Shown piece after piece: positions 28,610 through 37,833 of a stretch of 58,894 nt of DNA (its first letter is position 1; each line of letters starts with the position of its first letter). Under the pieces are notes generated by a model, which was not told the DNA's origin, ran no database searches, and saw only the letters and a program-made list of their open reading frames with translations. Origin of the DNA: Arthrobacter sp. Bi26. GTDB taxonomy: Bacteria; Actinomycetota; Actinomycetes; Actinomycetales; Micrococcaceae. The DNA lies in NCBI RefSeq assembly GCF_918697925.1, contig NZ_CAKKMF010000025.1, forward strand, positions 1 to 58,894, in the 5' to 3' direction. The translations under genes and the position numbers were made by a program.

Positions 28610-29869
28610 ATGAGCGATAAGCGACGCGGCCTCGGCCGTGGACTTGGCGCACTCATTCCAAGTTCCGCCGCGGCTAACGCCTCCGGAAACGGCGCTGCCC
28701 CATCCCGGCCCGTGGACCTCTTCTTTCCCGAAGCCCGAAAAAAGATTTCCGACGCCGACTCGGTCCCGGACGTCAACGCCGCCCAGGCCAAGGCGCCGGA
28801 GTCCGCCCCCGCCAAGACCGGGGATCCTGTTGATCTCACAGCTGCCGGCACTGATGCCAGCGCAGCTGCCGACGTCGACGCAGCTGCCGGCGCTGCCGGC
28901 TCTGGGTCCAAGAAAACTCCCGCCCGGAAGACGGCTCTGCCGAAGTCCTCGCCTGCTGCTGCCAAGCCGGCCGCGGCCGACGCCGGCGAGCAGTTGGCCT
29001 TCGAGTCCACCTCGGAGCAGGGCGATGAGCGATCGGTTGAGCTTGTAGAGGTGCCCGGTGTCAGGTTTGCCGAAATTCCGGTCACTGATATCCATCCCAA
29101 CCGCAAACAGCCCCGCTCGGTCTTCGATGAGGACGACATGGCGGAGCTGGTGCACTCCGTACGGGAAATCGGCGTCCTCCAGCCAATTGTGGTCCGTACC
29201 TCAACCGAAGAGGGTGGCGAACCCTACGAGCTCGTCATGGGTGAACGGCGGTGGCGTGCAGTACAGGCCGCGGGCCTGGAAACTATCCCCGCGATTGTCC
29301 GTGACACCACCGATGACGACCTCCTTCGCGATGCGCTGCTGGAGAACCTGCACCGTAGCCAGCTGAATCCGCTTGAAGAGGCTGCGGCCTACCAGCAGCT
29401 CCTCGAGGACTTCGGAACTACCCACGAGCAGCTGGCGGACAGGATAGGCCGTTCGAGGCCCCAGGTGTCCAACACCCTGCGGCTGCTGAAGCTTCCCCCG
29501 CTGGTCCAGCGGCGGGTTGCCGCAAACGTTATCTCGGCAGGTCACGCCCGTGCGTTGCTGGCACTCCCGGACGCCGCGGCCATGGAACGACTGGCGCAGA
29601 AAATTGTGTCGGAGGGCATGTCGGTCCGGGCGACAGAAGAAGCCGTCACCTTGTACCAGAGCCCCGCCTCGCCGGCCAAGAACAACATCCCGCGCCCCGG
29701 AGCCCGCCACGAACGGCTGGACTACCTGGCGTCGTCGCTGTCTGACCGCCTTGATACCAACGTCAAGATTTCGCTCGGTGCCCGTAAGGGTCGCGTCAGC
29801 ATTGAGTTCGCGAGCGTCGAGGACCTGAACCGCATCATGGACGTCCTGACGCCTGGAGCGTCCAGCTAG
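28610..29869 (+). CDS. parB: Chromosome-partitioning protein ParB (Spo0J)
   Basis: A 419-residue parS-binding CTP switch protein. A short ParA-contact N-terminus ([15 protein letters not shown]) leads to an Ala/Pro-rich linker (about 20-145) much longer than in many ParBs. Then comes the ParB/Srx CTPase domain with GERRWRAV and [14 protein letters not shown], a helix-turn-helix ([20 protein letters not shown]), and the C-terminal dimer domain. ATG start with GGAGGG upstream. Nine parS sites lie within 8.4 kb on its downstream side and in parA. Confidence 0.97.
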   Translation: MSDKRRGLGRGLGALIPSSAAANASGNGAAPSRPVDLFFPEARKKISDADSVPDVNAAQAKAPESAPAKTGDPVDLTAAGTDASAAADVDAAAGAAGSGSKKTPARKTALPKSSPAAAKPAAADAGEQLAFESTSEQGDERSVELVEVPGVRFAEIPVTDIHPNRKQPRSVFDEDDMAELVHSVREIGVLQPIVVRTSTEEGGEPYELVMGERRWRAVQAAGLETIPAIVRDTTDDDLLRDALLENLHRSQLNPLEEAAAYQQLLEDFGTTHEQLADRIGRSRPQVSNTLRLLKLPPLVQRRVAANVISAGHARALLALPDAAAMERLAQKIVSEGMSVRATEEAVTLYQSPASPAKNNIPRPGARHERLDYLASSLSDRLDTNVKISLGARKGRVSIEFASVEDLNRIMDVLTPGASS

Positions 29870-29893
29870 GTCGCCTCTCGCTGAGCGTTTCCC

Positions 29894-29931
29894 GGAGGGT
29901 CTGTTTCACGTGAAACAGACCCTCCTTTTTT
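29894..29931 (+). terminator. parB terminator built on a parS site
   Basis: A perfect 32-bp palindrome with arms GGAGGGTCTGTTTCAC and GTGAAACAGACCCTCC (29894-29925) followed by T6. The 16-bp parS core is the top of the hairpin, so one element can be both terminator and ParB-binding site. Confidence 0.88.
29902..29917. promoter_or_regulatory. parS: parS site (exact)
   Basis: Exact TGTTTCACGTGAAACA, at the centre of the parB terminator stem. Confidence 0.96.
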
Positions 29932-30448
29932 GTCGATGCCGGTGCCCTTTGCAAATGCCGGCGCTGCTCGTGCCGGGGATTTCTGCCGGGTGGGATTCCA
30001 CTATCCTTCGGCCGGGCCCGGGGCCGGGCCTGGGCCGGCCGCGGATTGAGGGCTCGGGTCGTGGGAGCGGTACGTCACCGTGTTTAGTGGCGGAGTCTTT
30101 GGGGCGGAGTCTTTGGGGCGCTTCACCGCGGGTAAGGCGGCATTCGCCCCTACCGCCGGAATAGTGAACTGGCCTGATGAATACTGTTGGTTCTCAGCGT
30201 AGGTGCACGCGGAATGCGCAGTGTACGGTCCAGACCTTGTGCCGGCGTCCGCGAAATGGGTAACACATCGCCGTACGGGGCGTGAGCGGGGAGGTATGCC
30301 GCGGGGCTCTTGGAGTCGCTGAACGGATCTCGTGCGTTCCTAATGACCCTGCAGAGTCCATGCCGCCGCGACCACGTCTCTCCGAAGCCGCCATTACCGT
30401 CCCTTTCTGTGCCCATAGGAGAACCTGTTCCGGAGCTGCGGATCAATG

Positions 30449-30464
30449 TTTCACGTGAAACAGG
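30449..30464. promoter_or_regulatory. parS: parS site (exact)
   Basis: Exact TGTTTCACGTGAAACA, about 530 bp past the terminator-borne site. Confidence 0.96.
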
Positions 30465-31652
30465 GCCAGCAAATCCATGCCACAGCACTCACCGAGCCCT
30501 CAGGCCTATCCCGTAGGCCAGGCAGTGGACGATGGACGATAGCCGATCAGAGCGGATGGGGCGTTAGTACCGGCTCGAAGACCGGACGTCCGTCGCCCCG
30601 GCGGTCAACATCGCCGGGGACTCGGCATTCCGACGGTGCGAGTTCAACGGGGCCGTGCGACTGCAATAGAGCTGGGAATCGGGGGTGGCCCTGGGCCGGG
30701 GGTCGACCTCCTGGAGATGATCCACGAGATGTCCGCGGGCTGAATATCGAAGGTTGAGCCGCCCAAAGGAAGGTGTCCATCCCTGGTTGTTCAAACTCCC
30801 GGCCTCCGCGTCCGGCCCGGATGTTGGTGCGGGCAGTCGATCACATCGCTCCATCTTCGCCACCAGCAGCAGGCAGGAACAGCCTTCGAGGCATGGCCAG
30901 CTCCCGGGTCCGCCGTTAGCCCACGGTAAGAGCTGACGACTTTCGAGTTCGGCGGCAACGTACCTCGCTGCGCGAACTGTGGACGTGCAGCCTGTTGTGG
31001 CGGCCTTGAAAGCAGTGTCGGGTCCCGTTGCAGCGCTGCATGGGGGGCAATAGTCGAATGAATGCAGAGCGGGCTGGCGTGCCGCTGAAGTTCCGATCGG
31101 TCGGTTTATCGTGGGTTGGGGTCTTCCTGCTGTCGCGGGAATTCGAAAGAGTGCCTGTACCCTCTGATTCCGATGTCTAGTCGTTGAGGCGTCCTCTGGA
31201 AGGCAACCGCGGAGATTCGAATGTCACGCTTTGATCAGGCAATGTCGCTGCCACAAAGTCCCTGAGCATGGGTTCCCCGGCGATGTGGCGTGGCCTATGT
31301 TTTCGACGCGCTCCGTCCACCGCCGACGGTCCCGGGACCCAGGGCCGAGCGGCACTGTTTCGTGAAGGCGGAGCGGCGGGATTGGCCTGTTGGGCTTGGG
31401 CTCCTTGGCGGCCTGTGGGCCGCAACGTGGGCCTCGATATGGAGTTGATGTGGCGCCGACGCCGCAGGAGTACCCGACCTCGCAGCGATGCGACGGAGCA
31501 CTCCTCTTGGGATGCTGGACAGAATTGCCTGGCATCACGGAGTTCCAAGCCCTCCGGGTCCCTACTCGCTGGCCTTACCGTATTCGACAGCATGCCCGTG
31601 ATCCCATCCCCTCCTCCAGTAACCGTTCGGGCCGCGCATGTCAGCTTGCTGC

Positions 31653-31880
31653 GGCACCCCGGCACCCCGGCACCTCGGCACCTCGGCACCTCGGCACGCC
31701 GGCACCCCGGGCGCCGTATTCCGGCACCGCGGCACCCCGGGACGCCGTATTCCGGCACCGCGGCACGCCGGCACCCCGGGCGCCGTACGCCGGCACCGTG
31801 GCGCGGCGGTACCCAGGCACCCCGGACGCCGCAAGCCGGGCGTCGTACTCCGGGCCGTACTCCGGCACCGTGGCACGCGG
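31653..31880. repeat. GC-rich tandem repeat, 8-bp unit GGCACCNC
   Basis: Seven head-to-tail 8-bp units (GGCACCCC, GGCACCTC, GGCACGCC variants) from 31653 to 31708. A higher-order part follows in which pairs of units alternate with 12-16-bp spacers such as GGGCGCCGTATTCC, decaying towards 31880. Stop-free on several frames, giving spurious Gly-Thr-Pro-Ala or Arg-Cys-Arg-Gly peptides. Not CRISPR: no constant repeat with unique spacers. Confidence 0.9.
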
Positions 31881-33113
31881 GTACCCGGCTCCCCCACCGA
31901 GTTCGCAGAGTATGCCGTGCCCGTCAGCCTGTCATTACGGACTATACGAGAGTGCAGCGACATTGATCCGTCACGGGACGCCAGCCACCCTCACTCCCGG
32001 CAGGCCTCGGGAGCCCCTGCTGCCAGGAGCCGCGGTGCGTGGGGCTCCCGATACGGAATGCCGGCGAATCGTATCCGGAGGACGCGTCAGTGCCCTGTCG
32101 ATTCAGAATATTGGACGGTCTCGCCTGCAGCAGCGTCGGTCTGGGCGGGATCGCCCGAGGTGATGAGTCCGCCAGCTGCCACGGTCGGGGATGCGCCCCA
32201 GCGTCTTCACGTTCAGATGGACGAGTCCCCTGTGCTTGCGCGTTCGTAGCGGTTAGCCGTGGTCAGGGTAGACGAATCGGAACTTCAATCTGCGGATCAC
32301 AATCCATGCGCCGTGCGATCCCCGTACGCTGTAGGCTCCGGCCCACTCTTTGCGCCGGCACCCGACGAGGGTCGCGACCCGCCGGGGTTCCAGCGTAATG
32401 ACCGTCGGCGTCCCGGATGGCCTGTTCACCTTCGGCACCTGAGCCAGTGAGTTGAGCGTTGGTCTGCGCCGGCTCATGCCGTTCGGAAGTCCGGCCACTC
32501 GCCCGTCCCAGGACTTCCCGACCCATGGACATGAGGCTCGGTCGGCCCGGGACTTTCCGACATATCGACGTGCGGCTCGGCCGGAACACGTTTGGCTCCG
32601 ACGCAATACGAGCGGCCGGCCGCCACGCGGTCGACCATCAGGCAGCTTCCATGAGCCGTCCAAACGGCGGCGGGTGGGAGACGAGGACCTCCGAGTGACA
32701 AGTGCGTGAACGGATCGGCTCCACTAACCCCGGCGGTCGTCCTCGCTTTCAGGCCCCACGTGTCGACGACGTGCCGTCGCCGTAGACCCGGTCCGCGGCA
32801 GCCGGTCCGCGCAAGATGATAATTCGACTTGGCCCCATGGCGAATTGCCGAAGCCGGGTGATCAGACGGGGAGCGGCGGCGCTCCCCGGGTGCTTCTCAA
32901 CATTCGTGCACGCGCTGGACGCTCTGCCCTAAGTGGTGGGTGGTGTATGTGGGTGAATGGTCTGGTCGTTCGAAGTGACGTGGTTCGGCCAACAGCATTG
33001 GTTCCCTGCGAGGTGAGGGACACCCCTTCCAGGCGCTGCGGTGCGGCAGCTGAACGGTGTCAGGAGGAGCGCTCTCGGAGCCGTCCATGGCTACTGGTTC
33101 CGGCCAGTGCCCG

Positions 33114-33169
33114 GTGGATAGAACGGTGGATAGAGCAGTGGATATTGCTGTGGATAACTTTGTGGATTA
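33114..33169. repeat. Five GTGGAT repeats at exact 12-bp period (DnaA-box-like array)
   Basis: GTGGATA begins at 33114, 33126, 33138 and 33150, and GTGGATT at 33162. The fourth lies in an exact reverse DnaA box (TGTGGATAA, 33149-33157). All have one orientation. Confidence 0.85.
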
Positions 33170-33261
33170 GTTTCGGACTGAAGCTCCGTGGGAGCGGCTG
33201 AATGGGACACCAGCTGCGGTCGTACCGTATGCCTTGATGCTTTGATGGATGCTCGTGATCC

Positions 33262-33277
33262 GTTTCACGTGAAACAT
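33262..33277. promoter_or_regulatory. parS: parS site (one mismatch)
   Basis: CGTTTCACGTGAAACA; 14-bp palindromic core intact. About 95 bp after the first GTGGATA array. Confidence 0.93.
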
Positions 33278-33513
33278 GATCATTCACGGCGGGAACGGGG
33301 CCGGAAGCATTGGTGAAGATGTATTAAATCTCCGCTCTAGGGTTAATTTTTCAGGGTACTTGGCTTCTTTTTCCGTCCGGATCCCCAGGGCTTGAATGAT
33401 TCTTCGCGGCAGAACCAAGGCACCGCGAGTAGCCGGTCAATAGGTCATGGCCTGAGAACCTAGCGACGCTTCTCGGAGCGTCAGTACGTGGGTGTGAATA
33501 GTCTCTCAGGGCC

Positions 33514-33558
33514 TGTGGATAACTGTGTGAATAACTTCTGTGGAGAACGCGGTGGATA
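33514..33558. repeat. Second DnaA-box-like array, 12-13-bp period
   Basis: TGTGGATAA at 33514, TGTGAATAA at 33526, TGTGGAGAA at 33539 and a GTGGATA site whose box start is 33551, with steps of 12, 13 and 12 bp. The first two are consensus reverse DnaA boxes. Same orientation as the 33114 array. Confidence 0.8.
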
Positions 33559-34833
33559 TCGCGGACGCGACGGTTCCTGCGGGCCAGTGCACGTGCTGGG
33601 CGCGCATGAATCGGGAGTGCTTTTGACCTCTATTTGTCGACGCGGACAGCCGCTTAGATGGCGGATACTGTGACGGTGGGTCCTCAAGGCGGTGTCGTCA
33701 GAGCAGTGTCGAAAAGCTCAAGGACACGGAGGGATCGAGGATCTCCTTCCGCGGGAGGCGGCAGTGACTACAGTCGGTAGCTCCAGGAGATCCGGAAGCG
33801 AAGGGGACGTTGCCCACCTGCCGACCGCTACAACAATACGACTAGTAGCGCACTGACACGAACCTGCGGTTCGGGAGAACGCGCATTCCCTCCTGTCCCC
33901 CGCGTGAATAGTCTGCGGACAATCGGCGGGAACAGAACCACTGCCTACCGGTCCCCTCTTCAGCAGACAAGGTGGTGCGGGTTGCCACTAGCCCGGGTAG
34001 TTGGAGCGTCGCCAAGGGCTTGAGGGGAGCTCTCGATGGAGCCTGGCCGGAGATGGGCAGCCCGGTTCAGCAGGCGTTGGGCGAGCTGCGACGTACGGAC
34101 CGGAGACTGCAATGTGACTTAGACGAGGCGGCGACGTACGGACGAATGTCTGAGCCTGCCCGTTGCTGGACCGCCGGTACGAGGGATCACTGGCTGGGGC
34201 AAGACGGCGAATAATCGAGAGTCTTCATAGGCCGGCTGACGGGATCCGCCAGGAGCGGGAGCCGATTGCGGACCCGGCGCGGCGAGAAATATCGTCGCCG
34301 TACTCGGGGTGGCCAGCCATTGCCAGTGGCAGGGGGCTCCGTCCCTTGCCTTCAATAGGTCGTTGAGTTGTCTTCTATGCGCCTGCCGTGGACTGAACGT
34401 GGAGACCTCTTGCCGTGGCCTACTGACGACCCAACCCGGAATTCGACCGCCCATGTTCGGCGCGGGCCATAAATCAGACAACATGGGCCGTCGAGATATC
34501 AGTGTGCCTTGGAGATCCTGTTGGCCTTCTCCCCCCGCCGGACCGCGTGCAGTCGAACCGCGATTGACCGTGTGGGGCCGGCCCCAGCAGCACGCCCTCC
34601 GCCTGTCGAGCAGGTTCCTAGGCTCTCGGACAGTTGCCTGTGGGCTGCCATGCCGCGGTGTTATGGAGTCTGTCCAGCTCACCCGATGACGGGAGTCTGC
34701 CCGGTTACGCTTTCCAATCAGACCTGCCGATTGGTCGCGCGGCTGGTGGGAGCTGGAAGGGGTTCCATCCCCCGTCAGGAACCATATTGCCCTGGTGACG
34801 GCCTCCCCTCGGATGGCGCGCAATCCGTTGCCT

Positions 34834-34849
34834 TGTTTCACGTGAAACC
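34834..34849. promoter_or_regulatory. parS: parS site (one mismatch)
   Basis: TGTTTCACGTGAAACC; 14-bp core intact. Confidence 0.93.
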
Positions 34850-35201
34850 TGGCGATGCTGGAGCTGGGCCAGGTCCCGTTGGGGCCTAGGTGGGGATGGA
34901 GATGGAGCGTGGGACATGGAAGGAATTGGGCCCGCAGTCAGCCGAACGATACTGCAGGGAGTGGCAGGCTAGGCGCTATGCCGCGGCGCCCCTCCGCCTG
35001 TGGCTAGTTGCTGCCTCGACGCGGTCGGTGCTCAGGAGGCTATGGATGACGACGCAGGCCGGGAGGGGCAACATTTGGCGTCACTGTTTGGATCCCCCGG
35101 TGAACGGTAAAGGGGATGTCAGCGCCGTGTCCAAACTAATATCCGAGAGCCAACTGTCGGATCGCCATTTTTCGGCCGTCGTCGATGCCCGGCGTAGGTT
35201 C

Positions 35202-35217
35202 GGTTTCACGTGAAACA
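35202..35217. promoter_or_regulatory. parS: parS site (one mismatch)
   Basis: GGTTTCACGTGAAACA; only 65 bp from the next site, the closest pair in the window. Confidence 0.93.
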
Positions 35218-35266
35218 CCATGACGGCGGCCTACTCGCCCGACTCCACGCGTGGGCAGCGCCGGCA

Positions 35267-35282
35267 TGTTTCACGTGAAACA
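35267..35282. promoter_or_regulatory. parS: parS site (exact)
   Basis: Exact TGTTTCACGTGAAACA. Confidence 0.96.
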
Positions 35283-35721
35283 TCTGGTGGACGGGGCTGA
35301 GGCCTGCGTGTGATTGGCGGCCGCCAAGAATGACCGGGAACCAAACGTAGAGCTAGATGACGCCAGGGATTGGAACGGCCGCTCTCGTGAATTTCAAGGG
35401 TCGACACGTCAGCGCCTGCCAGACTGTTTTCGCCACTAGCTTGGCTCTCGATTCTGTGGAGGAGCCGCGGGGGAAAATCACGTATACCGGCAGTGGCGGA
35501 ATAGCTACCCCACGTCGAAACTTTGATCCGTTGCTGTGCAGGGCGAGATTCAGTCAAAATGCCCGCGCGGAATGCAGTCAGGACCCTTTGGTGACGCCCC
35601 AACCTGCCACCATAGGTCATTCGAGGCGTTGGCTGTGTGTGAGTTGCCCAATAAAGCATCGAATGCCGCCAGCACCACTTCGCCTATAGCCCGGCGATCT
35701 GGAACCGTCACCCGGATTCAA

Positions 35722-35737
35722 CGTTTCACGTGAAACC
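35722..35737. promoter_or_regulatory. parS: parS site (two mismatches at the ends)
   Basis: CGTTTCACGTGAAACC; both outer bases differ, 14-bp core intact. Confidence 0.9.
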
Positions 35738-35931
35738 GCTGGGTGCGGCGCGCTAACGACCCTTCGGGGCACCAAGTCACCATAAATCTCCGGCGACAGT
35801 GAAGGCTGCGGGTAGCCACGACTAGCACCATGGCCGCAGCGGCAAGAGGGAGGCCGGTTTCCCGAAACTTCTCGTGGCCGCAGAACGGCTGGCATGGACT
35901 GCAGAAGCGCGCATGAGCGTCCTGATCCTCA

Positions 35932-35947
35932 TGTTTCACGTGAAACA
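35932..35947. promoter_or_regulatory. parS: parS site (exact)
   Basis: Exact TGTTTCACGTGAAACA, the last parS before trxA. Confidence 0.96.
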
Positions 35948-36218
35948 TGGGCATTATGTGAACGCGACAACCAGTGCACCGGCAAACCGTCGCTACAGTA
36001 CTATTCGCGCACTGGAGCGCCCCCGATAGCAGGCGGAAGCGTCCCTTCTGGGGCAGGAATCGAGAAATACAGCGAGAGTGGCCAGCCGACAGAAAACTGC
36101 ATCAGCGGGCAACCCCTGAAACTTGCCTTATCAGTTCGAAAGACGTCGCCGTGACCCGGGCAGCCCCTACTACCCTCTGTCAGTCCCCACTCCCCCTCTG
36201 TGGACCCTGGACCACAAC

Positions 36219-36249
36219 AAAAAAGGGCCCCCGCCAGAAGGCGGGGGCC
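36219..36249 (-). terminator. trxA terminator
   Basis: GGCCCCCGCC-ttct-GGCGGGGGCC read on the minus strand, followed by a T run (A6 at 36219-36224 on the plus strand). Confidence 0.92.
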
Positions 36250-36262
36250 ACTTTCAGTGAGC

Positions 36263-36589
36263 TTAGGACAGGACGTCCGCAAATTCCTTCTCAAAGAACT
36301 GCTTGGGCCGGGCACCGATAACGGTGCTCTTGACCTCGCCGCCCTGGAACAGGTAGACGGCCGGGATGGAGGTGATGCCGTACTCGGCTGCGATGGCCGG
36401 GTTGTCGTCAACATTGACCTTGACCACATCAACCTTCTCGCTGTATTCGACCGAAATCTCGTCAAGAATCGGTCCCAGCTTGCGGCAGGGGCCGCACCAC
36501 TCGGCCCAGAAATCGACGATGACCGGCTTATCGGAGGCCAGTACATCAGTGCTGAAGCTGGCGTCCGTTACGTCTTTTGCGTTGCTCAT
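36263..36589 (-). CDS. trxA: Thioredoxin
   Basis: A 108-residue thioredoxin that reduces protein disulfides in the cytoplasm. The active site is [10 protein letters not shown], the cis-Pro lies in SIPAVYLF, and the fold ends KEFADVLS. The ATG at 36589 begins MSNAKDV and gives the family length. It lies 37 bp after trxB on the same strand, forming a thioredoxin-reductase operon. Confidence 0.97.
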   Translation of the reverse strand: MSNAKDVTDASFSTDVLASDKPVIVDFWAEWCGPCRKLGPILDEISVEYSEKVDVVKVNVDDNPAIAAEYGITSIPAVYLFQGGEVKSTVIGARPKQFFEKEFADVLS

Positions 36590-36626
36590 AACCTTTGTCT
36601 CTCTTCCGTTGGTTGCTGCGCGCCGT

Positions 36627-37583
36627 TTAGGCGTGGAAATCTGCGAGGTAGTGCTCGACGTCGAGGGCGGCCACACAGCCGGAACCGGACGCGGTGATCG
36701 CCTGGCGGTAAGTCGGATCGATCACGTCGCCGGCGGCGAAAACACCCTGGACGCTGGTCTTTGACGTGCGGCCGTCCACCGCGATGGTTCCCTCTGCGGT
36801 CAGTTCGAGCTTGCCCTTGACCAGATCGGTGCGAGGATCATTGCCGATTGCAACGAACACTCCGGTCACGGCCAGTTCGGATTCCGCGCCGTCAAGCAGG
36901 TTCTTCAACCGCAATCCGGTGACTTTGTCCTGACCCAAAACGTCCTCCACGCCGCTGTTCCACACGAAGTTGATCTTCTCGTGGGCCAAGGCGCGGTCGG
37001 CCATGATTTTTGAAGCGCGGAGAGTGTCGCGGCGGTGCACAACGGTGACGGACTTGGCGAACTTGGTGAGGAACAGGGCCTCCTCCATGGCGGAGTCGCC
37101 GCCGCCGATTACTGCGATGTCCTGATCCTTGAAGAAGAAACCGTCGCAGGTTGCACACCAGCTGACACCGTGGCCTGAAAGCCGCTTCTCGTTCGGCAGG
37201 CCGAGCTCACGGTAGGCCGAGCCGGTGGAAAGAATGATGGACCGGGCCTTGAAGGTCTCCCCTGTGCCGATGGTGACGGTCTTGACGTCGCCGTCGAGGT
37301 CCATCTCGGTGACGTCTTCGAACTGGATCTCCGTGCCGAAGCGCGCGGCCTGCTTCTCGAAGTTCTCCATGAGGTCCGGGCCCATGATGCCGTCCGGGAA
37401 CCCAGGGTAGTTCTCCACGTCCGTGGTGTTCATCAGTTCGCCGCCGGCCGTGACCGAGCCTGCCAGGAGCAGCGGCTTCAAGTTCGCGCGCGCCGTGTAC
37501 ACCGCTGCGGTGTAGCCCGCCGGGCCGGAGCCGACGATGATGACATCACGTACTTCGGAGGCAGTGTTTTCTGCGTTGCTCAC
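36627..37583 (-). CDS. trxB: Thioredoxin-disulfide reductase
   Basis: A 318-residue FAD/NADPH enzyme that reduces TrxA. FAD motif [20 protein letters not shown], redox-active CATC in [17 protein letters not shown] motif [13 protein letters not shown] with HRRDTLRAS, and a C-terminal FAD-contact [19 protein letters not shown]. The GTG at 37583 starts about 15 residues before the FAD motif; the longer frame is less likely. Confidence 0.97.
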   Translation of the reverse strand: MSNAENTASEVRDVIIVGSGPAGYTAAVYTARANLKPLLLAGSVTAGGELMNTTDVENYPGFPDGIMGPDLMENFEKQAARFGTEIQFEDVTEMDLDGDVKTVTIGTGETFKARSIILSTGSAYRELGLPNEKRLSGHGVSWCATCDGFFFKDQDIAVIGGGDSAMEEALFLTKFAKSVTVVHRRDTLRASKIMADRALAHEKINFVWNSGVEDVLGQDKVTGLRLKNLLDGAESELAVTGVFVAIGNDPRTDLVKGKLELTAEGTIAVDGRTSKTSVQGVFAAGDVIDPTYRQAITASGSGCVAALDVEHYLADFHA

Positions 37584-37765
37584 TGAACGGTGAACCTCTT
37601 CCTTTGTCGAGCGCCCGCCTCGATGGCCGGCCACATGGCACAACTATTGCCGGGCATTGAATATTCCGGCCGAAATGGGCGTCACGAAGCAACACCATTA
37701 CTCAGGGTACCGGTTTGCCGCGGCCGGGGCCGGAGGCGGCCCCGGATTACAGGGCCGCAACTACA

Positions 37766-37833
37766 CAGGGCCCCTTACCGCCCAGGGCCCCTTATTGCCC
37801 AGGGTCGGCTACTGCCCAGGGTCCGCTACTGTA
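37766..37833. repeat. 17-bp tandem repeat, four copies
   Basis: Units begin CAGGG at 37766, 37783, 37800 and 37817; the first two share CAGGGCCCCTTA and the last two CAGGGTC with GCTACTG. The last copy covers the stop codon of the pseudokinase-like gene. Confidence 0.8.

Larger units (their letters stand above)
29932..36218. other. 6.3-kb gene desert carrying parS sites (centromere-like region)
   Basis: No frame here shows protein motifs; the longer ones (up to about 257 codons) have random-looking composition and overlap on several frames. The GC content looks lower and the texture more irregular than the flanking genes. The stretch carries seven parS sites at 30449, 33262, 34834, 35202, 35267, 35722 and 35932, an 8-bp GC-rich tandem repeat, and two GTGGATA arrays around an A/T-rich segment. 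I see no transposase, integrase or att-like repeats. Other actinobacteria keep parS sites close to parAB, but a gene-free run this long is unusual. Confidence 0.8.

Noticed and set aside
31653..31880. CRISPR array
   Set aside because: Units are 8 bp, head to tail and degenerate, with no constant repeat, unique spacers or cas genes.
31268..32249. Overlapping frames through the GC-rich repeat
   Set aside because: Open only because the 8-bp repeat lacks stops; peptides are translations of the repeat in different frames.
34119..34841. 240-codon minus-strand frame in the gene desert
   Set aside because: No recognisable motif, overlapped by other open frames, composition random; its start lies in a parS palindrome.
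29932..36218. Insertion sequence, prophage or integrated element in the desert
   Set aside because: No transposase or integrase fragment, terminal inverted repeats, direct repeats or tRNA-end att site could be found.
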